NCBI RefSeq assembly: GCF_018324205.1
Contig: NZ_AP023356.1
Span: 8,872,501-8,936,500, forward strand
Direction of reading: 5' to 3'
DNA from: Actinoplanes ianthinogenes
Lineage (GTDB): Bacteria > Actinomycetota > Actinomycetes > Mycobacteriales > Micromonosporaceae
Length of the DNA stretch: 64,000 nucleotides
Below the pieces are notes generated by a model. It did not search any database. It saw only the letters and a program-made list of their open reading frames with translations, and had not been told where the DNA came from. Of the stretch, positions 8,425 to 17,283 are shown piece by piece (position 1 is the stretch's first letter; every line of letters begins with the position of its first letter). A program made the position numbers and the translations under genes.

Positions 8425-10287
8425 ATGCCCCGTCCCCGTTTCGCCGCCCTGCTCACGGGCCTGCTCGCCACCGCGGGCCTGGTCGTCCCGCAAGCCGCTC
8501 AGGCCGCCCCGGCCGCGAGCGTGCAGGCCTGGTTCAGCTCCGAGTCACGCACCGCGGGCTACGAGCCGAAGAACGCCAACTGGTACACCAGTCCCGCGAC
8601 CGGCCTGGCCGGGACCCCGTACCAGCTCAGCAAGCAGGCCGACATCGCCACCACCGCGGCCGGTGGCACCGCCACGATCGCGGTCGACACCACGCAGAAG
8701 TTCCAGACCGTGCTCGGCGTCGGCTCCTCCCTGGAGGAGTCGACGATCTTCAACCTGGCGCGGATGAGCGCGGCCGGGCGCACGAACGCCCTGCGTGCAC
8801 TGGTCGACCCGAGCGCCGGGGCGGGCTTCAGCGTCGCCCGGATCACGTTCGGCACGAGCGACTTCACCTCGCACGACTTCTACACCTACGACGACGGCGC
8901 CGCCGATCCGTCGCTGTCGCGCTTCTCGATCCAGCGGGACATCGACTACAAGATCATTTCGACGGTACGCGAGGCGCTGGCGATCAACCCGAACCTGAAG
9001 ATCTTCGCCAGTGCGTGGTCGGCGCCGCCGTGGATGAAGAGCAGCAACAACATCATCACGGGCAGCCTGCTCGACCAGTACATCCCCACGCTGGCGACGT
9101 ACTACCGCAAGGCGATCCAGGCGTACGCGGCGCAGGGCATCCCGATCTACGGCCTGACCCTGCAGAACGAGCCGCTGTTCGAGCCGGCCGACTACCCCGG
9201 CATGCGGGTCACCGCCGACCAGGAACGGCGGCTCGCGATCGCGTTGCGCGCCGAACTCGGGAACAACGGGCTGGGCGGGACCAAGATCTGGGCCTTCGAC
9301 CACAACTTCAGCGAGGGTGTCGCGTACGCGCAAGGGGTTCTGACCGCGGATGCGCGGTCCTCGGTCGACGGGATCGCCTTCCATGACTACGCCGGTGACC
9401 CGTCCGCGATGGCGACGGTCAGGGCGCAGTTCCCGGACAAGGACGTGCTGATGACCGAGCGCTCGGTCTGGGGCACCGCGGGCGCCGACCGGGTCGTGCA
9501 GTACTTCCGCAACCAGTCCACCCTGTACGAGGGCTGGGTCTCGATGCTCGACCAGAACCGCTCGCCGGAACGCTGGAGCGGCTCGCCCGACCCGACCATG
9601 CTGGTGCAGAGCACGTCGAACCCGGACACGTTCTGGAAGACCCCGGACTACAACATGATCGCCCAGTTCTCGAAGTTCGTGCAGCCCGGCGCGAAGCGGG
9701 TCGCCACCGGTTACGGCTCGACCGGCACGGTCACCGACGTCGCCTTCGTGAACCCGGACAACTCCCTGGTCACCGTCGTGGTCAATCAGACCGCGGCGAA
9801 CCAGACCTTCACGCTGCGCGCCGGCACCCGCCAGTTCACCAGCACCCTGCCGGCCAAGACCACCGGCACCTACGTGTGGGCCGGCGCCGGGGACGCGGGC
9901 ACCGGCCCGGCACGCTCCGGCCAGATCACCGGATACGGCGGCAAGTGCGTCGACGTGCCCGGCGCGTCCACCACCAACGGCACCCAGGTGCAACTCTGGA
10001 CCTGCAACGGCTCGTCGGCGCAGACCTGGACGGTCGGATCGGACGGCACCCTCCGCGCCCTCGGCAAGTGCCTCGACGTGAACGCCGCGTCCAGCGCCAA
10101 CGGCACCAAGGTCCAGATCTACGACTGCAACGGCACGGCGGCCCAGCAGTGGACCGCGGGCACCGACGGCACCCTGCGTTCCCTCGGCAAGTGCCTGGAC
10201 GCGACCGGCCCGTCCTCGGCCGACGGCACGAAGTTGCAGATCTGGGACTGCTTTGCCGGCGACAACCAGCGCTGGGCTCTCCCGTAA
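8425..10287 (+). CDS. Secreted GH30-family glycoside hydrolase with C-terminal ricin-type CBM13
   Basis: A 620-aa exported enzyme: signal peptide (residues 1-28), GH30 (beta/alpha)8 catalytic domain plus side beta-domain to about residue 490, then a beta-trefoil lectin with three QxW-type repeats (QTWTV, QQWTA, QRWAL). The acid/base Glu249 lies in LTLQNEP and the nucleophile Glu345 in VLMTERS. GH30 members cleave glucosylceramide, beta-1,6-glucan or xylan; the context does not say which, though beta-1,6-glucanase (fungal wall) is plausible for a soil saprophyte. Start set by GGAGG nine bases upstream. A hairpin terminator follows. Confidence 0.9.
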   Translation: MPRPRFAALLTGLLATAGLVVPQAAQAAPAASVQAWFSSESRTAGYEPKNANWYTSPATGLAGTPYQLSKQADIATTAAGGTATIAVDTTQKFQTVLGVGSSLEESTIFNLARMSAAGRTNALRALVDPSAGAGFSVARITFGTSDFTSHDFYTYDDGAADPSLSRFSIQRDIDYKIISTVREALAINPNLKIFASAWSAPPWMKSSNNIITGSLLDQYIPTLATYYRKAIQAYAAQGIPIYGLTLQNEPLFEPADYPGMRVTADQERRLAIALRAELGNNGLGGTKIWAFDHNFSEGVAYAQGVLTADARSSVDGIAFHDYAGDPSAMATVRAQFPDKDVLMTERSVWGTAGADRVVQYFRNQSTLYEGWVSMLDQNRSPERWSGSPDPTMLVQSTSNPDTFWKTPDYNMIAQFSKFVQPGAKRVATGYGSTGTVTDVAFVNPDNSLVTVVVNQTAANQTFTLRAGTRQFTSTLPAKTTGTYVWAGAGDAGTGPARSGQITGYGGKCVDVPGASTTNGTQVQLWTCNGSSAQTWTVGSDGTLRALGKCLDVNAASSANGTKVQIYDCNGTAAQQWTAGTDGTLRSLGKCLDATGPSSADGTKLQIWDCFAGDNQRWALP

Positions 10288-10302
10288 CTCCGGACGCCGG
10301 GT

Positions 10303-10332
10303 GGGAGGCCGCGACGTCGCGTGCGGCCTCCC
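10303..10332 (+). terminator. Intrinsic terminator-like hairpin after the GH30 gene
   Basis: GGGAGGCCGC pairs perfectly with GCGGCCTCCC around a 10-base loop, 15 bp beyond the GH30 stop codon. It has no clear U-tract. Confidence 0.65.
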
Positions 10333-10459
10333 GCTGTTCGTCCACGTCCCGGCGTTTTCGGGCAGATTGTGCGGCCGGGGTGAAGGCGTCCGGCAGGGAG
10401 TGTGGAGGTTGCGTGACGGGCCTTTCGCCGGTGCCGGGCGCGGGCCCAGGGTCGACGGC

Positions 10460-11194
10460 ATGGACTTCCAGGAGCATCTCGCGACGTTCGAGGACCATGC
10501 CCGCCGCCGTGCCGGGCGGGTCGAGCCGCAGCCGGTCGGCGGATGGCTGCCGCCGGCGCTGATCCGCAGCATCCAGCGGTTCCAGGCCGGGGAGGACGGC
10601 GACGGGACCCGGCTGCTCGCGGCGGCGGAACGCGCCGGCGACCCGGTGTATCTGGCCGCGATCCGGCTGTTCGAGCAGGAGGAGCAGAGCCACGCGGTCC
10701 GGCTGGCTAACGTGCTGCGGTATGCCGGTGCGGCCCCGATCGGCGGTGACTGGACCAAGGCCGTCTTCGTGCTGGTCCGCCGGGGTGGCGGGCTGCGGCT
10801 GGAGCTGCTGACGCTGATGCTGGCCGAGGTGGTGGCGTTGCGGTATTACCGGGCGCTGCGTGACGGGTCGGGTGACGAGTATGTGGGTGATGTCGCCGGT
10901 CGGATCCTCGCCGACGAGCAGCGGCACGTGCCGTTCCACCTCGATCGGTTGCGGCAGGGCTTCGCGCGGACGCCGCCGCTCGGCCGCCTCGCCGCGGCCG
11001 CCGGCTGGTGGGTGCTGATGACCGGCGCCACCGTCGTGGTCGCGCTCGATCATGGACGGGCGTTGCGGGTGCTGGGCGTGAGCCGGCGGCAGTTCGTGGC
11101 CGACGTGCTGAGCCTGTTCCACCCGATGGTCCCCGCGGTCTTCCGGCGCCGGATCGGAGCCCAGCCGCTCCGCGAGGTGACGGGAACCTGGTGA
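10460..11194 (+). CDS. Ferritin-like diiron-domain protein
   Basis: A 244-aa helical protein with ligand-like pairs E75..H78 (EEQSH) and E153..H156 (ADEQRH) and an intervening glutamate E123 (LAEVVALRYY). This is the spacing of ferritin-like / COQ7-type carboxylate-bridged diiron proteins. The C-terminus adds a hydrophobic segment (WWVLMTGATVVVALD), perhaps a membrane-associated helix. The ATG at 10460 is preferred because the residues before it in the open frame look non-coding. It resembles the N-terminal half of the fusion protein at 391-2223. The reaction is unknown. Confidence 0.7.
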   Translation: MDFQEHLATFEDHARRRAGRVEPQPVGGWLPPALIRSIQRFQAGEDGDGTRLLAAAERAGDPVYLAAIRLFEQEEQSHAVRLANVLRYAGAAPIGGDWTKAVFVLVRRGGGLRLELLTLMLAEVVALRYYRALRDGSGDEYVGDVAGRILADEQRHVPFHLDRLRQGFARTPPLGRLAAAAGWWVLMTGATVVVALDHGRALRVLGVSRRQFVADVLSLFHPMVPAVFRRRIGAQPLREVTGTW

Positions 11195-11202
11195 GCGTCT
11201 CG

Positions 11203-11991
11203 CTACAGATGTTCGCGAAAGAAGGGCAGGGCGGTCGCGCCGAACGTGCCCGCGGTCTCCGGGCCGTCGCCGGGCCCGGGGAGGTCGGCCCACTCGTGCG
11301 GCGCGCCTTCGATCGGTTTCCAGCTCACCTCGGCGCCCGCGGCAAGGAGTGCGTCGCGAAAAGCCAGACCTTGGTCGAAACGGACCACCTTGTCGGCGGT
11401 GCCGTGCGCGAGCAGGAACGGCGGAGCCGACGCGTGCACATGACAGATCGGGCTCGCCGCACTCAGCGTGTCGGTGGTGGCCTCGGGTCCCATCAGACGG
11501 GCGACCTCGTTGCCGCTGTCCAGCCGGTCATTGCGCAGATCGGCGGGGCAGGCGCTCAGCGCGACCGCTCGGGGGCGGTCCCGGCCGGTCGCGGTCAGCG
11601 CGACCATCGCGGCGAGATGGGCTCCCGCGGAGTGGCCCCAGAGGCCCACCCGGCCGGGGTCCGCTCCGAACTCGCGCGCGTGGGCCCGCAACCAGCGCAG
11701 CGCCGCGTGCACGTCGTGCAGGGGAGTCGGCCAGTGCGCTTCGCCACTGAGCCGGTACGTCACACTCGCGGTGACGAATCCCTGGGCGACCAGCAGCGGG
11801 TTGATCCACGGATGCATGCCGGCCCCGCGATCTCCCTCGTGCCAGCCGCCGCCGTGCACGAACACCACGAGGGGCCTGGGTGCCGCGGCCGCCATGGGCC
11901 GCAACACGTCCAGCATGAGGCGGCGGTGGCCATCCACCCGGTATGTCAGCCCGCCGGTGAACACCGCCTCGCCACCGATCTCGTCCGTCAT
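11203..11991 (-). CDS. Alpha/beta hydrolase, carboxylesterase/lipase (HSL-like)
   Basis: A 262-aa cytoplasmic esterase-like protein. It has the oxyanion-hole motif FVHGGGW, the nucleophile elbow GHSAGAHLA, and a late Asp/His pair (HGTADKVV, GAPHEWAD). These are features of the hormone-sensitive-lipase / BD-FAE-like esterase group acting on short acyl esters. It converges on the ferritin-like gene with an 8-bp gap, so the two could interfere at their 3' ends. Start ATG 11991 fits the family; no strong ribosome-binding site is seen. Confidence 0.85.
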   Translation of the reverse strand: MTDEIGGEAVFTGGLTYRVDGHRRLMLDVLRPMAAAAPRPLVVFVHGGGWHEGDRGAGMHPWINPLLVAQGFVTASVTYRLSGEAHWPTPLHDVHAALRWLRAHAREFGADPGRVGLWGHSAGAHLAAMVALTATGRDRPRAVALSACPADLRNDRLDSGNEVARLMGPEATTDTLSAASPICHVHASAPPFLLAHGTADKVVRFDQGLAFRDALLAAGAEVSWKPIEGAPHEWADLPGPGDGPETAGTFGATALPFFREHL

Positions 11992-12047
11992 GCCGGACAG
12001 CGAACCAGAGGCCCGGACCGGGAAGCCAGTCGATAACGCGGCACGCC

Positions 12048-12347
12048 CTATTCGGGCCGGGGTCTGTGGTAGATCGGGGTGTACTCGGGGGCGGTCTCCG
12101 GAACGTCCGGGTAACGAATGCTGCCCTCGGTCTCCCACCAGCGCACGGCGAATTCGCTCGGATCCTTGAATTCGAAAATCGCCACCAGCCCGAGCAGGGA
12201 GATCGGACTGTACGCCCAGAAGTCCCAGCCGTCGCGCTCGGCGCAAAAGGTGTCCTTCTCCCTGTCGTACCAGACGGAGAACCCTTTGTTCTCCAGGACG
12301 GCGATCGCTGTCGTGAAGACATTCAGGTGTTCGCTCAAGGCCGGCAT
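12048..12347 (-). CDS. Hypothetical protein
   Basis: A 99-aa acidic soluble protein rich in aromatics (WYDREKDTFCAERDGWDFWAYSP, split by two predicted strands). The start is supported by AGGAG seven bases upstream of the ATG. I do not recognise a family. It lies 56 bp upstream of the esterase gene on the same strand and may share its transcript. The composition (a compact alpha/beta domain with LLGLVAIFEFKD) suggests a small globular protein. Confidence 0.65.
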   Translation of the reverse strand: MPALSEHLNVFTTAIAVLENKGFSVWYDREKDTFCAERDGWDFWAYSPISLLGLVAIFEFKDPSEFAVRWWETEGSIRYPDVPETAPEYTPIYHRPRPE

Positions 12348-12420
12348 CCCGACTCCTGTCCGCTGCGCATCATGGGATCGATCAGACTGTAGTGCGCCGT
12401 GAGGTGGATACGCTGATGCG

Positions 12421-13104
12421 ATGGATCAGCAGGGAGGGCGACCCGGGCCGGCACCGGCCAGGGCGCTGGTGGTGTTCGGGCGCGGCGTCGTGCGTACCGG
12501 AGACGGGTTTGCCCTCACCCCGGGTGGAGCGGCGCGGGTGCGCGCGGCCATCGGTTACGTGGCGGCTCACCGCGCGGTCCTCGCCGGCGGCGAGCGGATC
12601 CGGATCGTCTTCACCGGTGGCTGGCCGGAGGCCAGCGCCGGCGCCGCCGCGCCGCCGGTGGGCGCGCGCGAGGGAGACCTCATGCTGCGGGCCGCGTGCG
12701 CGGCCGGCCTGGACGAGCACGCCGACCTGTACGCCGAGACCCGCTCGCGCAGCACCCTGGAGAATCTGCTGCACACGGTGGAGGACGGCCTGCTCAGCGG
12801 GTACGCGTTCGACGCGGGCGCCCCGCTCGGCCTGGTGACGCACGCCTGGCACCTGCCGCGGGTCCGGTTCCTGGCCGGCCGGGTGCTGGGACTGACCGGG
12901 GCGGCGCTGCGGGACGTGCCGGCGTACGGCGGCGAGGTGCACGACGACCGTGGTGCGTTGCTCGTGTCGCGGCTGGGCTTCTTCGGCGCGCGTACCGATC
13001 AGCTGCTGCGCCGCGAACGGGGGATGGTCGCGGTCGGTCATCTGGCCCGACGGGTGATCAACGGCCGGTCTGGGTATAGACGCCGCACCGTCGAACAGCA
13101 GTGA
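12421..13104 (+). CDS. YdcF/SanA-like (DUF218) family protein
   Basis: A 227-aa protein with the layout of the DUF218/ElyC-SanA-YdcF fold: ALVVFGRGV near the start, IRIVFTGGW, a glycine-rich turn, a YAETRSRSTLENLLHT segment (the conserved SxxTxEN-type motif) and VTHAWHLPRVRF. Family members bind nucleotides or S-adenosylmethionine-like ligands and are linked to envelope processes. It lacks the N-terminal membrane anchor of SanA/ElyC. Ten bases separate it from the glycosyltransferase gene, so they are probably one operon. Confidence 0.75.
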   Translation: MDQQGGRPGPAPARALVVFGRGVVRTGDGFALTPGGAARVRAAIGYVAAHRAVLAGGERIRIVFTGGWPEASAGAAAPPVGAREGDLMLRAACAAGLDEHADLYAETRSRSTLENLLHTVEDGLLSGYAFDAGAPLGLVTHAWHLPRVRFLAGRVLGLTGAALRDVPAYGGEVHDDRGALLVSRLGFFGARTDQLLRRERGMVAVGHLARRVINGRSGYRRRTVEQQ

Positions 13105-13114
13105 AGGAGAGCCG

Positions 13115-13840
13115 GTGCCCCGCCTCGAGAAGACGATCGTCCTGCTCCCGGTGTTCAAGCCCGGCCCGCATCTGTCCGAACTGGTCACCGCGCTGCTCCC
13201 GGAGCTTCCGCAGCCCGACCGCGTGGTGATCGTCGACGACGGCACCGGTCCGGCGGCCGACGCCCGGCTGGCGGAGATCGAAGCGCTGGGTTGCACGGTG
13301 CTGCGGCTCGCGGCGAACCGGGGTAAAGGCGTCGCGCTCAAGACCGGGTTCCGGCACGTCCTGTCCCGGCATCCCGGGTTCGCCGTGGTCTGCGCCGACG
13401 GTGACGGCCAGCACAGCGTCGCCGACATCCGCGCGGTCGCCGAGCGTGGCGGACCCGGACGCATCGTCCTGGGCGTGCGCCGGTTCGACGGGATGCCGCC
13501 GCGCAGCCGGTTCGGCAACACCGTCACCCAGGCGGTGTTCCGGGCGGCGACCGGCCGGGCGGTCACCGACACCCAGACCGGCCTGCGCGCCTACCCCGCC
13601 GACCTGCTCGGCCAGCTGTGCGAGGTGCCGGGGGAGCGATTCGAGTACGAGATGAACGTGTTGCTGCACGCCTCGTCGACCGGCCACCCCATCGACGAGG
13701 TGCCGATCCCGGCCACCTATCTCGGCGGCAACGCGGGCTCGCATTTCAGCGGCCTGGCCGACTCGGCGCGGATCTACCTCGCCTTGCTGCGATACGCCGT
13801 GCTCAGCAGGCGGGTCACGGCAGCTCGACCCGTCACCTGA
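13115..13840 (+). CDS. Family 2 glycosyltransferase
   Basis: A 241-aa GT2/GT-A enzyme with VIVDDG at residues 38-43 (nucleotide binding), a DGDGQH metal-binding motif at 95-100, and ANRGKGVALKTGF, all typical of DPM1-like polyprenyl-phosphate sugar transferases. There are no membrane helices. It would transfer a sugar from a nucleotide or polyprenyl donor, perhaps onto cell-envelope glycan. GTG start with GAAGGAG upstream. It converges on the chemoreceptor gene with an 11-bp gap. Confidence 0.88.
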   Translation: MPRLEKTIVLLPVFKPGPHLSELVTALLPELPQPDRVVIVDDGTGPAADARLAEIEALGCTVLRLAANRGKGVALKTGFRHVLSRHPGFAVVCADGDGQHSVADIRAVAERGGPGRIVLGVRRFDGMPPRSRFGNTVTQAVFRAATGRAVTDTQTGLRAYPADLLGQLCEVPGERFEYEMNVLLHASSTGHPIDEVPIPATYLGGNAGSHFSGLADSARIYLALLRYAVLSRRVTAARPVT

Positions 13841-13851
13841 CCGGTCGACTT

Positions 13852-15417
13852 TCAGTAGCGGTAGGCGTCGACGAGCTGTTTCAGTTCGGCGGACATCCGG
13901 GCAAGCTGGGCCGCGGCTTTCTGCGTCTCATCGGCGCCGGCCGTGGTCGTCTGCGACTCGGCGGCCACGCTGGAGATGTTCTCGGCGATGCCGGACGAGC
14001 CCACCGCGGCCTCGTTGACGTTGCGGGCGATTTCGGCGGTGGTCGCCGTCTGCTGCTCCACCGCCGCCGCGATGGTGGCCTGGTACGAGTTGATGCCGGA
14101 AATGATGTCGGAGATCTTTTCGATCGCACCCACGGCGGCCTCGGTGTCGTCCTGAATGGCGAGCACCCGATGCGAGATGTCCTCGGTGGCCCGGCCGGTC
14201 TCCTGCGCCAGGTCCTTGACCTCACTGGCCACCACGGCGAAGCCCTTGCCCATTTCACCGGCGCGCGCGGCCTCGATCGTGGCGTTGAGGGCCAGGAGGT
14301 TCGTCTGCTCCGCGATCGAGGTGATCACCTTCAGCACCTCGCCGATCTCGCGGCTGGAGTCGCCGAGCTTGGCCACCGTCTGCTGGGCAGCGGCGGCCTC
14401 ATCGGTGGCGGTCTGCGTGATCCGGGCCGCCTCGGTGGAGTTCGACGCGATCTCCCGGATGCTGGCACCCATCTGTTCGGCGGCGGCGGCCACCGTCTGC
14501 ACGTTGCGGGACACCTCCTGGGCGGTCGCGGCCGCGCTGGTCGACCGCTCCGAGGTCGCGAGGGCGCTGTGCGACACCTGATCGCTCACGGCGGTGAATT
14601 CCTCGGCGCTGGAGGCCAGGGTGGTGGAGGATGCGGCGAGGCTGCGCATGGACTCACGCAGTGCCTGCTGGGCCAGTTTGAGGTCGTCGGACATCTGGCC
14701 GATCTCATCCCGGCTGTGCACCTCGACCGGCGCGGTCAGGTCCCGGGCCGCCAGAGCACGCAAGGCGTCCCGGACCCGTCCCACCGGCCGGGTGATGCTA
14801 CGGGTCAGCAGCAGCCCGATCACCGACAGCAGCACCAGTCCGGCAAGCACGCCCACGACGACGACGATCTGGGTCGTCCGGGTGGCCGACTCGCTCGCCT
14901 GGGTGCGGACCCCGAGCAGCGAACGCTCCTCCTGGTCCATCTCGGCGACCAGTGTGCGGATCTGATCCATGACCGCTTTGCCCTTGTTCTGCAGCACCAC
15001 GGCGCGGGCGGCCGCGAAGCCCGCGGAACCGCGCAGGTCGATCGTGTCCTGCATCTCGGTGAACTTCGCCGTCACCAGCGGCCGGAGCTTGCCGATCCGC
15101 TCCTGCTGCCGGGGATTGTCGGCGGTCAGGGTGGCCACCGCATCGATGGTGCCGGTGACATTGTTCTTCGCGTCGGTGTACGGCTGCAGGTAATCGTCCG
15201 TTCCGGTGATCAGAAAGCCGCGCTGGCCGGTCTCGGCGTCCTTCAGCGTGGACAGCACCGTGTTCAATGCCTCCAGCACCTGATAGGTGTGCGCGACCAT
15301 TCTCTGGTTCTCATTGACCGTACGCACCTTGAGAAAGGATATGGCCCCGACGATCGCCATCAATATCAATGGTGTGGCGAACCCCGCAGCGAGGCGTCGC
15401 CCAATGCTGTTCAACAT
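13852..15417 (-). CDS. Methyl-accepting chemotaxis protein (CHASE3-HAMP-MCP)
   Basis: A 521-aa chemoreceptor. TM1 (residues ~10-30) is followed by a CHASE3-type sensor (LNTVLSTLKDAETGQRGFLI), TM2 (~185-207), a HAMP domain (TRSITRPVGRVRDAL) and the long helical signalling hairpin whose tip reads IAEQTNLLALNATIEAARAG and FAVVASEVKDLA. The tip contacts CheA/CheW. No che genes are in the window, so it must work with a distant chemotaxis cluster. It suggests a motile stage such as flagellated spores. The ATG at 15417 is preceded by GGGGGGAT; the longer open frame upstream has no such signal. Confidence 0.93.
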   Translation of the reverse strand: MLNSIGRRLAAGFATPLILMAIVGAISFLKVRTVNENQRMVAHTYQVLEALNTVLSTLKDAETGQRGFLITGTDDYLQPYTDAKNNVTGTIDAVATLTADNPRQQERIGKLRPLVTAKFTEMQDTIDLRGSAGFAAARAVVLQNKGKAVMDQIRTLVAEMDQEERSLLGVRTQASESATRTTQIVVVVGVLAGLVLLSVIGLLLTRSITRPVGRVRDALRALAARDLTAPVEVHSRDEIGQMSDDLKLAQQALRESMRSLAASSTTLASSAEEFTAVSDQVSHSALATSERSTSAAATAQEVSRNVQTVAAAAEQMGASIREIASNSTEAARITQTATDEAAAAQQTVAKLGDSSREIGEVLKVITSIAEQTNLLALNATIEAARAGEMGKGFAVVASEVKDLAQETGRATEDISHRVLAIQDDTEAAVGAIEKISDIISGINSYQATIAAAVEQQTATTAEIARNVNEAAVGSSGIAENISSVAAESQTTTAGADETQKAAAQLARMSAELKQLVDAYRY

Positions 15418-15660
15418 CGTCAGATCCCCCCATCCACCGCGCGTGGTCTCGTCCCTCAGGTGGTGCGGTGGGGGCCGTAGGCCCGCGGCTCGCCGTCGGG
15501 ACACCGGACATGCACCCATCATCACCTTCGGCTGGATCTGTGACTCCGCGTTTCCGCAAGTTGTCCCGAGTCCCGCCGGGAGCAGGGCATGAGCGCCGGC
15601 CTCGATCGCACGGCTACGATCCCGACAGGTATCCGACGATCGCGCGCGGTGGAGGCTGAC

Positions 15661-16083
15661 ATGGCTGGCTACTCGGGCACGCCGCTGCACCGCAAACTCG
15701 GCGTCAAGCCGGGTCATCGAGTCGCACTGCTCGACGCGCCGGCCGGATTCGCCGCCACTCTTGAAGGTCTGCCGGACGGGGTCGTCCTCCTGACCGGTCT
15801 GGCCGCCGATGCGCCGACCGACGTGACCGTGCTGTTCGTGACCGAACGCCTGGAGTTGCAGTCCCGCGTCGACGAGGTCAGACGCGGCATGGCGCAGAAC
15901 GGTGGCTTCTGGGTCGCCTGGCCGAAACGAGCGTCGAAGGTGCCCACGGACGTCACCGAGGACGTCATCCGTGAGGTCGCGTTGCCGACCGGGCTGGTCG
16001 ACAACAAGGTGTGTGCGATCGACGGGATCTGGTCGGGCCTGCGACTGGTCATCCGCCGCGAGAACCGCACACCAGCCGGTTAG
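15661..16083 (+). CDS. DUF3052 family protein
   Basis: A 140-aa protein with the family core GYSGTPLHRKLGVKPG, FVTERLELQSR and WVAWPKRASKVPTD...VIREVALPTGLVDNKVCAID. DUF3052 is widespread in actinobacteria and has no established function. The ATG at 15661 has GGTGGAGG six bases upstream and gives the conserved N-terminus; the longer open frame is not needed. It is monocistronic, divergent from the chemoreceptor and convergent with the nitroreductase gene. Confidence 0.88.
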   Translation: MAGYSGTPLHRKLGVKPGHRVALLDAPAGFAATLEGLPDGVVLLTGLAADAPTDVTVLFVTERLELQSRVDEVRRGMAQNGGFWVAWPKRASKVPTDVTEDVIREVALPTGLVDNKVCAIDGIWSGLRLVIRRENRTPAG

Positions 16084-16137
16084 CGCTGCCGGTGCGCTGG
16101 TGAACGGGGCGTGGGAACGGCCGCCGGCAAGCAGGGA

Positions 16138-16632
16138 TCAGCGGCCCGTCCACAGCAACTCGCCGACTGTTCGCCGCTCGCGGACCGGCGCGGGCGCCTG
16201 GCGTGCCGCCGAGGCGGTGCCGGCCGGAACCCGGCCGAACGCCGACATGGTGGTGACCTCCCAGTGGGCGGGCACACCGAACTCGGCCGCCAGGGCATCG
16301 CGGTCGAAGGCGCGGAACTGCCGGGCGAACAGCCCGAGTGACTGCGCCTGGATCGTCATGTGAGCAACCGCCTGGCCCAGGTCGTAGAGCGAGAATTCGG
16401 AATACTCCCAGTCGGTGCCGTCGACGAGCCGGTGGGCGAGATTCGCGACGAGGACGCTGGCCGACGGCGCCCAGCGGCGGGAACTGGCAGCGAGGTGACG
16501 CACGAGCCGCTGGTGGGTGTCGTCACCGCGGCGGCCCATGATGAACGCCCAAGGCTGTGAATTTCCGGCGGACGGTGCCCACCGCGCGGCCTCGACGAGA
16601 AGTTCCGCCTGGGCCGGATCCACTTCGGACAC
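16138..16632 (-). CDS. Nitroreductase-family protein, short N-terminus
   Basis: A 164-aa FMN-dependent nitroreductase-like protein: ARWAPSAGNSQPW (FMN-binding helix and loop), DLGQAVAHMTIQAQSLGL and a C-terminal AFGRVP region. The usual first ~25 residues carrying the R-S/R-x-R-x-F phosphate-binding motif are absent. The frame upstream of the GTG start runs only eight codons before the stop of the preceding lipoprotein gene, so no upstream extension is possible. It may be a natural short subfamily or an N-terminally eroded gene. Confidence 0.75.
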   Translation of the reverse strand: MSEVDPAQAELLVEAARWAPSAGNSQPWAFIMGRRGDDTHQRLVRHLAASSRRWAPSASVLVANLAHRLVDGTDWEYSEFSLYDLGQAVAHMTIQAQSLGLFARQFRAFDRDALAAEFGVPAHWEVTTMSAFGRVPAGTASAARQAPAPVRERRTVGELLWTGR

Positions 16633-16656
16633 GGGGTCGAACGTCGCGGGACTGGG

Positions 16657-17139
16657 TCAGCAGTGCTTGAGGTGCGGGCGGACGGCCTTCGGGACGAAGC
16701 CGTCGCAGTAGTCGGAGGTGCCGCCGCTGACCGCCTTCCACGCGCCGCCGGTGTAGTGGAACACCACCTCGGCGTTGTCGGCCTGCTTCGGGTGGGTCTG
16801 GGCGAGCGCGTACCCCTGGTAGCAGGTGATGTCGGTCAGCGTGTCGGTCGGTGCGAGCGCGTCACCGACGTCGCTGGAGTTCAGCGCCTTGAGCAGGGTC
16901 GCCTCCGACGGGGTGCAGCCGGCGCCGGCGGCCGGCTTCACGGTCGAGGTCCGGGTGCCGCCCGGGGCCGGGGACTTCGTCGCGGTGGCGCTGGCCGTCG
17001 GGGCGGGTGCGGTGGTGGTTGCTGCCGTCGCGGGAACGGTGCCGGCCGGGGTCGCGCTGCTGGTGGTCTTGCCGCTCGAACAGCCCGTGAGGGCGGCGGC
17101 AGCCACAGCGGCGACGATGAGCGGCATACGAGCGTTCAC
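16657..17139 (-). CDS. Lipoprotein of unknown function
   Basis: A 160-aa protein with a short hydrophobic signal ending in the lipobox LTGC, so it should be lipid-anchored after LspA cleavage. A Thr/Ala/Pro-rich linker of ~45 residues follows, then a small globular domain with four cysteines (GCTPSE, DITCYQG, DYCDGF, C-terminal C) that could form two disulfides. The GTG at 17139 has GGGGGAG nine bases upstream. The nitroreductase gene begins 24 bp downstream. Confidence 0.78.
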   Translation of the reverse strand: MNARMPLIVAAVAAAALTGCSSGKTTSSATPAGTVPATAATTTAPAPTASATATKSPAPGGTRTSTVKPAAGAGCTPSEATLLKALNSSDVGDALAPTDTLTDITCYQGYALAQTHPKQADNAEVVFHYTGGAWKAVSGGTSDYCDGFVPKAVRPHLKHC

Positions 17140-17283
17140 GATCTTTTTCTCCCCCGGAGGACCTGCCCCGCATCCCGTGATGCGCTGGATGGTCATCATC
17201 ATGCCGAGCCGGCCCGGCCGGCGAATCACGGAAACGTGCCACGGCTGATTGGCACGGGCTCGCCGGCCGTGGAGAGTGGCCTC

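Noticed and set aside
8545..10758. A 737-codon minus-strand open frame opposite the GH30 gene
   Set aside because: The plus strand has a signal peptide, catalytic residues and CBM13 repeats; the opposite frame has no domain and simply avoids stops because of GC content.
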